From an uncultured Spirochaetales bacterium (GTDB taxonomy: Bacteria; Spirochaetota; Spirochaetia; Sphaerochaetales; Sphaerochaetaceae), in NCBI GenBank assembly GCA_949292445.1, contig CASEZU010000122.1:1-5145 (forward strand): DNA of 5,145 nucleotides, written 5' to 3'. This document shows, piece after piece, positions 1 through 5,145 of this stretch. Positions within the stretch are counted from its first letter, which is position 1. Every line of letters begins with the position of its first letter. The position numbers and the translations under genes are program-made. The notes beneath the pieces were generated by a model, which was not told the DNA's origin, did not search any database, and was given only the letters and a program-made list of their open reading frames with translations.

Positions 1-170
1 AGGTGACTGTAGACGGAGAGGAGATTGATCTCAATGAAGGTGACTGGATCAGGATCGCTCCTGCTGGAAAGAGGCAGTTCTTTGCTGCTCCGGACAGCCC
101 GATAAGCTATATCTGCATTCAGGTCCGGGCAGGTTCACTTGGTGCATATACAGCTGACGACGCAATCTGA
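1..170 (+). CDS. Cupin-domain protein, C-terminal part (5' end outside window)
   Basis: The reading frame is open from the window edge (first full codon at 3) to a TGA at 168-170, giving the last 55 residues of a protein. They start VTVDGEEIDLNEGDWIRIAP, continue through an AGKRQFFAAPDSPISYICIQ stretch, and end AYTADDAI. The 'DGEEIDLNEGDWIRIAP' stretch is the second half of a small cupin beta-barrel, with the typical glycine turn, 'GD' and 'I.P'. The RQFFAA...ISYICIQVRAGSL tail resembles the C-terminus of small stand-alone cupin proteins. The metal-binding histidines of cupin motif 1 would lie upstream of the window, so metal content and substrate cannot be judged. Many small cupins of this kind have no known function. 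The gene is followed within 15 nt by a hairpin terminator, so it ends its transcription unit. Confidence 0.75.
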   Translation, partial: VTVDGEEIDLNEGDWIRIAPAGKRQFFAAPDSPISYICIQVRAGSLGAYTADDAI

Positions 171-182
171 AATGAATACAGG

Positions 183-218
183 CCTGCATGACGCACCGCC
201 ATGCAGGTTTATTTTGTT
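183..218 (+). terminator. Intrinsic terminator of the cupin gene, abutting the convergent acetyltransferase gene
   Basis: A perfect 8-bp stem pairs CCTGCATG (183-190) with CATGCAGG (200-207) across a 9-nt loop, followed by a T-rich run (TTTATTTTGTTT, 208-219). This is a standard rho-independent terminator for the + strand, 12 nt after the cupin stop. The T-run lies inside the last codons of the opposing acetyltransferase gene, whose stop is at 209-211. On the minus strand the hairpin comes directly after that stop but is followed by a poorer T-tract, so it may act as a weaker bidirectional terminator. Confidence 0.8.
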
Positions 219-661
219 TCCGGCAACTGCATGTATAAGAGGGGATAGGGATTGCCCTGCTCATCTGTCTCTGTGCGTCTGCTGACCCTGAATCCCATAT
301 GCTCATAGAATCCTCTGGCCTGGGGATTCTGCTCATTGACAGCAAGCCGGCTGACGGAATACTCATCAATTCCTTTCTGCATAAGCTGCCTGCCGAGGCC
401 TTTTCCGCGGCTTGCATCCTCTATGAAGAGCATTTCAAGAGAGCCGTCCTCAACTCCCATGAAGGCGGCAGGCTTTCCATCTTCATTTTCAGCTATTATG
501 AGATGGGCGGCTCCTTTCAGTGCTTCCGGAACATACTGCTTTATGCTCAAGATCTCTTCTTCGGAGAGGAAAAGATGCGTGGCCCTGACCGATGATTCCC
601 ATACAGAGAGGAGGCTGTTAATCAGGGCCTCCGTCCTTTCTTTCACTTCATAGATCTTCAT
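209..661 (-). CDS. GNAT-family N-acetyltransferase, YjaB-like
   Basis: This 150-residue protein is a single GNAT domain, predicted to transfer an acetyl group from acetyl-CoA to an amine; its substrate is unknown. The acetyl-CoA pyrophosphate-binding loop (motif A) is RGKGLG at residues 85-90, after the beta-4 strand SLEMLFIED (74-82). Motif B follows as LAVNEQNPQARGFYEHMGF (106-124), the usual 'N..A..FYe..GF' signature. The N-terminal VRATHLFLSEEEI (25-37) and the C-terminal DEQGNPYPLLYMQL (133-146) resemble Escherichia coli YjaB and relatives, and the length matches. The frame stays open upstream to a TTG at 716-718, but the ATG at 659-661 is preferred because the family begins right there and the extra 19 residues (rich in F, H and W) look non-coding. 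There is no clear Shine-Dalgarno before the ATG. The gene is convergent with the cupin gene and divergent from rny. YjaB-like family call is confident; the biological role is not. Confidence 0.88.
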   Translation of the reverse strand: MKIYEVKERTEALINSLLSVWESSVRATHLFLSEEEILSIKQYVPEALKGAAHLIIAENEDGKPAAFMGVEDGSLEMLFIEDASRGKGLGRQLMQKGIDEYSVSRLAVNEQNPQARGFYEHMGFRVSRRTETDEQGNPYPLLYMQLPETK

Positions 662-667
662 GGCCTG

Positions 668-695
668 ATGATACCAGAACCAGCAGTGATGTGAA
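668..695 (-). promoter_or_regulatory. Putative promoter of the acetyltransferase gene (extended -10), predicting a leaderless mRNA
   Basis: Read on the minus strand, TTCACA (695-690; 5 of 6 matches to TTGACA) is followed by a 16-nt spacer and TATCAT (673-668; 5 of 6 to TATAAT). A TGG directly upstream of the hexamer gives an extended -10. Six bases (CAGGCC) separate the -10 from the ATG at 661, so the expected start of transcription falls on or next to the A of the start codon. Both the promoter and the leaderless prediction come from the sequence pattern alone. Confidence 0.45.
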
Positions 696-696
696 A

Positions 697-708
697 TCAG
701 TGCACTGA
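697..708. promoter_or_regulatory. Perfect 12-bp palindrome, candidate operator
   Basis: TCAGTGCACTGA is perfectly self-complementary and sits one base upstream of the putative -35 box of the acetyltransferase gene, in the region between it and rny. The position suits a dimeric repressor or activator acting on the acetyltransferase promoter. It is about 65 bp from the rny -35, so direct control of rny is less likely. A single 12-bp palindrome can arise by chance, and no regulator gene is adjacent. Confidence 0.35.
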
Positions 709-736
709 AAAACTGCAATATATCATTTCATGCCGC

Positions 737-750
737 GGATGTGTGCATCC
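737..750. repeat. Short inverted repeat between the divergent promoters
   Basis: GGATG (737-741) and CATCC (746-750) form an inverted repeat around a 4-base centre (TGTG), upstream of the rny -35 box at 773. It could be a protein-binding site or a chance pairing. The arms are short and nothing else supports a function. Confidence 0.2.
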
Positions 751-772
751 AGGCCATTGTCCGACAGGATTA

Positions 773-801
773 TTGACACCTGTCTTTTATGTGACGATAA
801 T
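773..801 (+). promoter_or_regulatory. Sigma70-type promoter of the rny-ymdB operon
   Basis: A perfect -35 box TTGACA (773-778) and a 5-of-6 -10 box GATAAT (796-801) are separated by the optimal 17 bp. Transcription should start near 808, giving a short leader of about 28 nt before the rny ATG. This predicts strong vegetative expression of the operon. It is the best-matching promoter I found in the window. Confidence 0.8.
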
Positions 802-820
802 TAGAACATTAATGATTCAT

Positions 821-827
821 AAGGAGG
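821..827 (+). promoter_or_regulatory. Strong ribosome binding site of rny
   Basis: AAGGAGG lies 8 nt upstream of the ATG at 836, a near-perfect Shine-Dalgarno at ideal spacing, which fixes the rny start. It shows that this organism uses canonical Shine-Dalgarno initiation, in contrast to the two minus-strand genes in this window. Confidence 0.88.
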
Positions 828-835
828 AATAATCA

Positions 836-2365
836 ATGACAGTCATTATTTCCCTCCTATGTCTTGTTGCTGGTATCGCAATAGGCTTTGTATGCCGTTG
901 GATATATGCTAAATCAAAGCTCACCTCAGCAGAGCAGGCCGCACAGAGATTAAGCGAGGACGCTGTCTCCAGAGCGGAGGCTCAGGCGAAGGAGATCGAG
1001 CTTGAGACCCGTGACAGGCTTCTGCAGGAACAGCAGCAGCAGGAGCGGGAAGCAAGAGAGAGACGATTTGAACTGCAGAAATCCGAGAGAAGGCTTCTGC
1101 AGAAAGAGGAAAATCTTGAGCACAGGCAGCAGGAGCTTGAAGCTGTAAAGCGACAGCTAGGAGAGAGGGATGCCGCCCTCGTCGCAAAGGAAAAAGAGGC
1201 GGAGGAGAAGCATCTTCAGCTGACGGCGGAACTTGAGAGAGTCGCGGCAATGACGCGTGAGGAAGCCAAGAACGCCATCATCGAGGAGATGCGCAAGGAA
1301 GCCGAGCACGACGGTCAGGTATACATCAACAAGATCGAGCAGGAAGCCCAGATCCAGGCTGACAAGGTCGCGCGTGACATAATCGTCACCTCAATCCAGC
1401 GTCTGGCGACGGAGGTTTCCGGAGAGATCACGACAGCATCCGTGTCGCTTCCGAGCGATGAGATGAAGGGCCGTATCATCGGCCGCGAGGGCCGCAACAT
1501 CCGTACCCTTGAGACGCTTACGGGCGTTGATATCATCATCGATGACACACCTGAAGCTGTCGTCATATCGTGCTTTGATCCGGTGCGCAAGGAGATAGCG
1601 CGTGTCGCTCTCGAGCGCCTTGTTCAGGATGGCCGCATCCATCCGGCCCGCATCGAGGAGATGGTCAACAAGGTGTCCAAGGAAGTCGGCAGGATCATAG
1701 TCGATGAGGGAGAGAAGGTCGTCTTCGACCTCGGCTTCCATAACATGGGCCCGGAGATGATCAGAAACCTCGGAAGGCTCCATTTCAGGACCAGCTACGG
1801 ACAGAATGTCCTCCTTCATTCCAAGGAAGTGGCAATTCTTGCCGGCATGATCGCCTCTGAGGTCGGAGCGGATCCTGAGATAGCCAAGCGCGGAGGTCTT
1901 CTCCATGATATCGGCAAAGGTGCCGAGACTGAGAGCGAGGCCAACCACGCCGAGCTCGGTGCTGAGCTTGCGAAGCGGCTGGGAGAGGATCCGAGAGTCG
2001 TCAACTGCATTCTCGCACACCATAATGATACGGAGCCGACATGCCCCGAGGCCATCATTGTGCAGGTCGCTGATGCGATATCCGCAGCCCGTCCTGGTGC
2101 CCGCCGTGAAAGTCTCGACAACTACATCAAGAGGCTTGAATCGCTGGAGAATATCGCAAAGGGCTTTGAGGGTGTCGACAATGCGTTCGCCATCCAGGCC
2201 GGCCGTGAGCTTAGGATCATGGTGAACAGCGACACAGTCTCCGATGAGAGCGCGAAGAAGATAGCCCGCGGCATCGCTGACAGAATCGAGGCAGAACTCA
2301 GGTATCCCGGAAAGATCAAGGTCACGATCATCAGGGAGACCAGAGTCGTGGAGTATGCGAAGTGA
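836..2365 (+). CDS. rny: Ribonuclease Y, membrane-anchored endoribonuclease
   Basis: This 509-residue protein is the usual length of RNase Y (about 520 in Bacillus subtilis). RNase Y starts mRNA decay by endonucleolytic cleavage at the inner face of the membrane and can assemble with other degradosome enzymes. The domains appear in order. An N-terminal membrane helix spans about residues 3-24 and is followed by basic residues. A long charged coiled coil rich in E, Q, R and K covers about 28-180. A KH RNA-binding domain (about 205-270) carries the loop GREG at 216-219. The HD hydrolase domain (about 325-420) contributes metal-ligand candidates H328, the H357-D358 pair in LLHDIGKG, H371 and D413 in VADAISAARPG. 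The conserved C-terminal region ends RVVEYAK. All catalytic landmarks are intact. The start is set by the strong Shine-Dalgarno and promoter just upstream. The stop overlaps the ymdB start, so the two genes are cotranscribed. In B. subtilis rny follows the cinA-recA region; here its upstream neighbour is a divergent acetyltransferase gene. Confidence 0.97.
   Translation: MTVIISLLCLVAGIAIGFVCRWIYAKSKLTSAEQAAQRLSEDAVSRAEAQAKEIELETRDRLLQEQQQQEREARERRFELQKSERRLLQKEENLEHRQQELEAVKRQLGERDAALVAKEKEAEEKHLQLTAELERVAAMTREEAKNAIIEEMRKEAEHDGQVYINKIEQEAQIQADKVARDIIVTSIQRLATEVSGEITTASVSLPSDEMKGRIIGREGRNIRTLETLTGVDIIIDDTPEAVVISCFDPVRKEIARVALERLVQDGRIHPARIEEMVNKVSKEVGRIIVDEGEKVVFDLGFHNMGPEMIRNLGRLHFRTSYGQNVLLHSKEVAILAGMIASEVGADPEIAKRGGLLHDIGKGAETESEANHAELGAELAKRLGEDPRVVNCILAHHNDTEPTCPEAIIVQVADAISAARPGARRESLDNYIKRLESLENIAKGFEGVDNAFAIQAGRELRIMVNSDTVSDESAKKIARGIADRIEAELRYPGKIKVTIIRETRVVEYAK
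2350..2353 (+). promoter_or_regulatory. Ribosome binding site of ymdB inside the end of rny
   Basis: GGAG lies 8 nt before the GTG at 2362 and within the last codons of rny. It favours that GTG over the in-frame GTG at 2374, which has no comparable site in front of it. Re-initiation after the overlapping rny stop (GTGA, 2362-2365) probably contributes. Confidence 0.5.
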
Positions 2366-3144
2366 AAGACCGTGTGCGTGTCCTCATGATCGGGGACGTA
2401 TCCGGAAGCGCAGGAATGGGAGCCCTTTTCGTGGGGCTCTCTTCGCTTGTACGGGATGAGAAAGCTGATTTCGTCATCATAAACGGCGAGAATGCCGCAG
2501 GCGGATTCGGCATAACTGTCCAGGATTACCAGTCCCTGAGGAAGATGGGAGCCGACGTCATCACAAGCGGCAACCACATCTGGCAGAAGGAGGAGATATA
2601 CGAGATTCTCGACAAGAATGATGATATCCTCCGTCCTCTGAATTATCCGGAGCCATGTATCGGGCACGGATATACCGTGCGCAGGAAAGGCAGTCTTGCA
2701 ATTGCTGTCATCAATGCCCAGGGCCGCGTGATGATGCCGCCGATCGATGATCCGGTGAAGCGCATCGACAAGGTGCTCCGCGACATAAGGAAGGAGACTC
2801 CTCTTGTCTTCGTTGATTTCCATGCGGAGGATACACTGGAGAAGGAGGCATTCGCGTTCGCACTGGACGGCAGGGTAACTGCTGTTGCAGGCACCCACAC
2901 CCATGTGCAGACTGCGGATGAGAAGATACTTCCCGGCGGGTGCGCTTATATCACGGATTTGGGCCTCACCGGCGTGACGGATGCCGTCATCGGATCGGAT
3001 CCGGAGAAGAGCATCGAGCGTCAGCTGACACAGCTGCCGATGAAGAGTGAGGTTGCCTCCGGCGATGCCCATATACAGGGTGTGGTGATAGAAGCCGATG
3101 CCTCTACTGGGAAAGCAGTTTCAATAGAGAGATTCACAAGGTGA
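2362..3144 (+). CDS. ymdB: YmdB-family metallophosphoesterase (2',3'-cyclic-nucleotide phosphodiesterase)
   Basis: This 260-residue protein belongs to the YmdB/TIGR00282 family of calcineurin-like phosphoesterases, whose B. subtilis member hydrolyses 2',3'-cyclic nucleotides and affects biofilm and motility decisions. The dinuclear metal site is complete: D12 in MIGDV, E43-N44 in NGEN, N71-H72 in SGNHIW, H154 in DFHAE, and H179 and H181 in GTHTHVQT. These match the B. subtilis residues (D8, E39, N67, H68, H150, H175, H177) with a constant offset of 4. The ITDLGLTGV segment (197-205) is also typical. The start at GTG 2362 overlaps the rny stop by 4 bp and has a GGAG site. A second in-frame GTG at 2374 would give a 256-residue protein that matches the family N-terminus exactly, so the true start is uncertain by four codons. 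Genomic pairing of ymdB with rny is seen in many bacteria and suggests a shared role in RNA metabolism. Confidence 0.95.
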   Translation: MKDRVRVLMIGDVSGSAGMGALFVGLSSLVRDEKADFVIINGENAAGGFGITVQDYQSLRKMGADVITSGNHIWQKEEIYEILDKNDDILRPLNYPEPCIGHGYTVRRKGSLAIAVINAQGRVMMPPIDDPVKRIDKVLRDIRKETPLVFVDFHAEDTLEKEAFAFALDGRVTAVAGTHTHVQTADEKILPGGCAYITDLGLTGVTDAVIGSDPEKSIERQLTQLPMKSEVASGDAHIQGVVIEADASTGKAVSIERFTR

Positions 3145-3173
3145 GGGAGCCCGCAGAGGGCTCTTCCCTTTGT
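3145..3173 (+). terminator. Intrinsic terminator of the rny-ymdB operon
   Basis: GAGCCC (3147-3152) pairs with GGGCTC (3158-3163) around a 5-nt loop. A few more pairs are possible below the stem, and the run TTCCCTTTGT follows. It starts directly after the ymdB stop (3142-3144). The T-tract is interrupted by C, so it may be moderately efficient. On the minus strand it lies directly after the stop of the GerMN-like gene and could also serve that gene, though its downstream tract there is not T-rich. Confidence 0.7.
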
Positions 3174-3664
3174 CATACAGGGGTTCCGTTCTCCAGGAAA
3201 TGTATCTCCCTCAGATCACCGGAGAGGCTCAGCGTTGCCGCAATCTGGGCCCTGGCCTCTTCTCCCGGGTTTCCGGAAAGATCCATGAATATATAGCCAT
3301 CATTACCTGAAATTCCTATGAGCTTCATGTCCTCCGGGATCATTGTCTCAAGCCCTTCTGAGATCTCCTTATCGGTAAGCGGAGCCAGTGCAGCCTCCGC
3401 CGCGATGTGGAGCATGTCTCTGTCATGGCTCATTATGCCTATTTCCGAGACTGTCTCTTTCCCGTCCATATAGAGGATTCGGGGGATCATCACGATATCT
3501 GTATCGGAAGGCCCCGCTTCCCAGAGCGCTATGTGACGGATGAACTGTGTAACCTGCAGCGCATATGGGGGCCTGATATAGATGACGGCAGCTGAAGCTG
3601 ATAGTGTTAATGCAAGGAGGATGAAGGCCAGTATGGCCGCGCCCCTCCTTTTTCCATCTGACAT
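3173..3664 (-). CDS. Small membrane-anchored protein with a GerMN-like domain
   Basis: This 163-residue protein starts MSDGKRRGAA, followed by one hydrophobic helix (about residues 8-30). That gives a short basic cytoplasmic end, a single membrane anchor or uncleaved signal, and an extracytoplasmic remainder. There is no lipobox cysteine. The part from about residue 84 to 160 resembles the GerMN domain of sporulation/germination proteins: a helix (LHIAAEAALAPLTDKEISEG), then ETMIPEDMKLIGIS, then NDGYIFMDLS, then a final LREIHFLENGTPV strand. GerMN domains also occur in non-sporulating bacteria, where their role is mostly unknown, so no function is claimed. A TAA 10-12 nt upstream in frame means the ATG at 3662-3664 is the only sensible start. 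No Shine-Dalgarno precedes it, although an AAAGGAGGGG run occurs inside the gene at codons 5-8 with no good start codon after it. The gene is divergent from ptsI and convergent with ymdB. The gene call is firm; the domain assignment is moderate. Confidence 0.8.
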   Translation of the reverse strand: MSDGKRRGAAILAFILLALTLSASAAVIYIRPPYALQVTQFIRHIALWEAGPSDTDIVMIPRILYMDGKETVSEIGIMSHDRDMLHIAAEAALAPLTDKEISEGLETMIPEDMKLIGISGNDGYIFMDLSGNPGEEARAQIAATLSLSGDLREIHFLENGTPV

Positions 3665-3670
3665 ATTGAT

Positions 3671-3699
3671 ATTTTACAGTGCCGCGGCGGATAGAGCAA
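3671..3699 (-). promoter_or_regulatory. Putative promoter of the GerMN-like gene, predicting a leaderless mRNA
   Basis: On the minus strand, TTGCTC (3699-3694; TTG conserved) is followed by a 17-nt spacer and TAAAAT (3676-3671; 5 of 6 to TATAAT). Six bases (ATCAAT) separate the -10 from the ATG at 3664, so transcription would begin on or beside the start codon. The same 6-nt spacing occurs before the acetyltransferase gene. The gene lacks a Shine-Dalgarno, which fits a leaderless transcript. Confidence 0.45.
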
Positions 3700-3721
3700 C
3701 ATCGCCAATTTTTTCATTCCC

Positions 3722-3733
3722 TGTTAATATTAA
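3722..3733 (+). promoter_or_regulatory. Candidate extended -10 of ptsI within an AT-rich palindrome
   Basis: TGTTAATAT (3722-3730) fits an extended -10 (TGn plus TAATAT). It overlaps TTAATATTAA (3724-3733), a perfect 10-bp palindrome. No good -35 is visible at 16-18 bp upstream (3701-3708 reads ATCGCCAA). Transcription would start near 3737, a few bases before the ATG at 3742. The position is plausible but the evidence is weak, and a promoter further upstream, overlapping the GerMN-like gene, is possible. Confidence 0.3.
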
Positions 3734-5145
3734 TGGAAGATATGGTTGAGAAAAGAGGTACAGGGGTATTCCCGGGAGTCGTTACAGGAAAGGTGGCAGT
3801 GTTCCGCCATACGATCCTTGACAATGTGGAGCACGCGCTGACCGGCAATCCTGAGGGGGAGCTGGAATCATTCGAGGCGGCACATGACAGTGTGCTTAAA
3901 GAAGTCCGTGCGATAAAGCCCTCCACAAAGGAGGAACGTGACATGCTCGGCGTGTATGAGAGCATGCTTTCGGATCCTGATTACCTCGCGCTCATAAAAG
4001 AAAACATAATGGACAGGCGGTACACGGCCTCATGGGCCGTGGAGGCTGCCACAGAGAAATACACGGCGGCTCTGGCCGCACTGGGGGATGCCTATTTTTC
4101 CGAGCGTATCGCAGACATCAGGGATGCCGAGAGCCGTCTTCTGTCAGCAATAGCCGGCATTGCCTCCGAGATATCCCTTTCCGAGCCTTCCATCATCGTT
4201 GCTGATTATCTGACTCCGTCGGAGCTGATGCAGATTGAGAGGCGCAATGTTTTGGGACTCCTTCTGGATACGGGTGGCCCCACGAGCCATGTGGCCATTC
4301 TCGCGCACTCTGATGAGATACCTGCCATTCTTGGCCTCGGTGACATTTCCTCGACAGCTGAGGACGGTGCCATCGTCGCCATGGACGGAAGGGAAGGCAT
4401 TGCCGTAGTCGATCCGGATGAGAAGGTGCTCCGCAGCTTCAGGGCCCGGAAAGGCATAGCTGCCCGGACTGAGAAGGAACTGAGGAAGGAGGCCGCGCTT
4501 CCTGCCGTCACGCTTGACGGGCACAGGATTCATCTCATGTGCAATATAGAGGGAAACGAGGGCATAGACAGTGCTGCGGCAGCAGGAGCCGAGGGCATCG
4601 GACTTTTCCGTACGGAGTTCCTTGTCCTGCAGAATCTTCATGGTGACGGAGATGAGCAGTCCAGTATCTATGAGGAAGCGGCGAGACGCATGGGCAGTGC
4701 CGGTCCCGTCACCTTCCGCACATATGACCTCGGAGGCGACAAGATTGCGGACAGCATGCATGAAAGAGAGGAGAACCCGATACTCGGCTGGAGGGCCGTC
4801 CGCTTCTGCATGGCCAGGAAGGACATTTTCCGTCCCCAGCTCATATCAATACTGCGCGCTTCAGCAGTCTCGCCGTCTGTCAGGCTCATGTTCCCGATGA
4901 TCTCAGGCTCTGAGGAACTTCTGGAGGTGCTCTCGTACCTCGATGAGGTGAAGGCTGAGTGCAGGGAGAAGGGAATCCCGTTCGATGAGAACATGAAGAT
5001 AGGGACGATGATCGAGACGCCTTCCGCGGCTATCACGGCCGATATACTCGCTGATCATGTAGATTTCATGTCCATAGGTACTAATGACCTGATACAGTAC
5101 ACGATTGCGGTGGACCGCGGAAACGAGCGCATCGCACATCTTTAC
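3733..5145 (+). CDS. ptsI: PTS enzyme I (phosphoenolpyruvate-protein phosphotransferase), 3' end outside window
   Basis: The frame is open for 471 codons to the window edge; enzyme I is usually about 575 residues, so roughly 100 are missing. The cytoplasmic enzyme takes phosphate from PEP onto a histidine and passes it to HPr, feeding sugar import. The N-terminal HPr-binding region starts at [14 protein letters not shown] (7-20) and includes [10 protein letters not shown] (122-131). The swivelling domain holds the active-site H186 in [11 protein letters not shown] (181-191). The PEP-binding barrel shows GLFRTEFL (290-297, R293), [10 protein letters not shown] (328-337, R329), the GTMIETP metal ligand E428, [11 protein letters not shown] (447-457, N451 and D452) and R462. 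All match E. coli enzyme I (H189, R296, R332, E431, N454, D455, R465) with a constant offset of 3. Two residues near H186 are unusual (P183 and H192, where arginine is normal). There is no GAF domain, so it is PtsI rather than PtsP. The start is uncertain: ATG 3733 or 3742, neither with a good Shine-Dalgarno; the frame is open back to a GTG at 3679. No ptsH is adjacent upstream. Confidence 0.95.
   Translation, partial: MEDMVEKRGTGVFPGVVTGKVAVFRHTILDNVEHALTGNPEGELESFEAAHDSVLKEVRAIKPSTKEERDMLGVYESMLSDPDYLALIKENIMDRRYTASWAVEAATEKYTAALAALGDAYFSERIADIRDAESRLLSAIAGIASEISLSEPSIIVADYLTPSELMQIERRNVLGLLLDTGGPTSHVAILAHSDEIPAILGLGDISSTAEDGAIVAMDGREGIAVVDPDEKVLRSFRARKGIAARTEKELRKEAALPAVTLDGHRIHLMCNIEGNEGIDSAAAAGAEGIGLFRTEFLVLQNLHGDGDEQSSIYEEAARRMGSAGPVTFRTYDLGGDKIADSMHEREENPILGWRAVRFCMARKDIFRPQLISILRASAVSPSVRLMFPMISGSEELLEVLSYLDEVKAECREKGIPFDENMKIGTMIETPSAAITADILADHVDFMSIGTNDLIQYTIAVDRGNERIAHLY

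Noticed and set aside
299..653. Plus-strand open frames of 98 and 105 codons opposite the acetyltransferase
   Set aside because: They overlap a clear GNAT gene on the other strand and lack start signals and recognisable domains.
662..718. N-terminal extension of the acetyltransferase to a TTG at 718
   Set aside because: The added residues do not resemble the family and would place the candidate promoter and palindrome inside the coding region; the ATG at 661 matches the YjaB-like N-terminus.
662..835. Riboswitch or small RNA in the acetyltransferase-rny intergenic region
   Set aside because: The predicted rny leader is only about 28 nt, too short for a known riboswitch, and no terminator-like hairpin or conserved aptamer pattern is visible.
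1391..2023. 210-codon open frame on the minus strand inside rny
   Set aside because: It is antisense to the KH and HD domains of RNase Y; the opening follows from the codon usage of the real gene, and no ribosome binding site or homology is visible.
2122..3072. 316-codon open frame on the minus strand across the rny/ymdB junction
   Set aside because: It lies entirely antisense to two well-conserved genes, has no recognisable domain, and its composition (rich in H, R, C) is typical of a shadow frame.
3679..3732. Possible ptsI start at GTG 3679
   Set aside because: The frame is open, but the added residues do not match enzyme I, no Shine-Dalgarno precedes the GTG, and the start would overlap the divergent promoter.
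4144..4761. 205-codon open frame on the minus strand inside ptsI
   Set aside because: It is antisense to the conserved active-site and PEP-binding regions of enzyme I and has no recognisable motif.

Overview
This is a bacterial window of moderate, slightly GC-rich composition with tightly packed genes on both strands. It holds four complete genes and two genes cut by the window edges. The combination of RNase Y, a YmdB-type phosphodiesterase, a GerMN-like membrane protein and PTS enzyme I points to a Firmicutes-like or spirochaete-like (for example Sphaerochaeta/Treponema-type) bacterium. That lineage guess rests on gene content and general protein resemblance only and has low confidence. I found no rRNA, tRNA, CRISPR array or mobile element.

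Layout: (1) 1-170, + strand, is the 3' end of a small cupin protein, followed by an intrinsic terminator. (2) 209-661, - strand, is a YjaB-like GNAT acetyltransferase convergent with the cupin gene. (3) 662-835 is a divergent intergenic region. It carries a near-consensus sigma70-type promoter and a strong ribosome binding site for the next operon, a putative promoter for the acetyltransferase, and a perfect 12-bp palindrome beside that promoter. (4) 836-3144, + strand, is a two-gene operon, rny-ymdB, with a 4-bp stop/start overlap and a terminator just after ymdB. (5) 3173-3664, - strand, is a small membrane-anchored protein with a GerMN-like domain, convergent with ymdB. (6) From 3733 to the window end, + strand, is ptsI (enzyme I of the PTS), 471 codons visible and truncated at its C-terminus. 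It is divergent from the GerMN-like gene.

Functionally, rny-ymdB is an RNA-turnover/signalling pair: a membrane-tethered endoribonuclease with a metallophosphodiesterase. PtsI is the PEP-dependent entry point of the sugar phosphotransferase cascade. The acetyltransferase and GerMN-like genes are single-gene units on the opposite strand.

The window is mostly ordinary core genome and I see no convincing new multi-gene system. The points most worth a second look are: two minus-strand genes that lack a convincing Shine-Dalgarno and whose best -10 box lies exactly 6 nt before the ATG, which predicts leaderless mRNAs; the palindrome next to the acetyltransferase promoter; and two unusual residues around the phospho-histidine of enzyme I.
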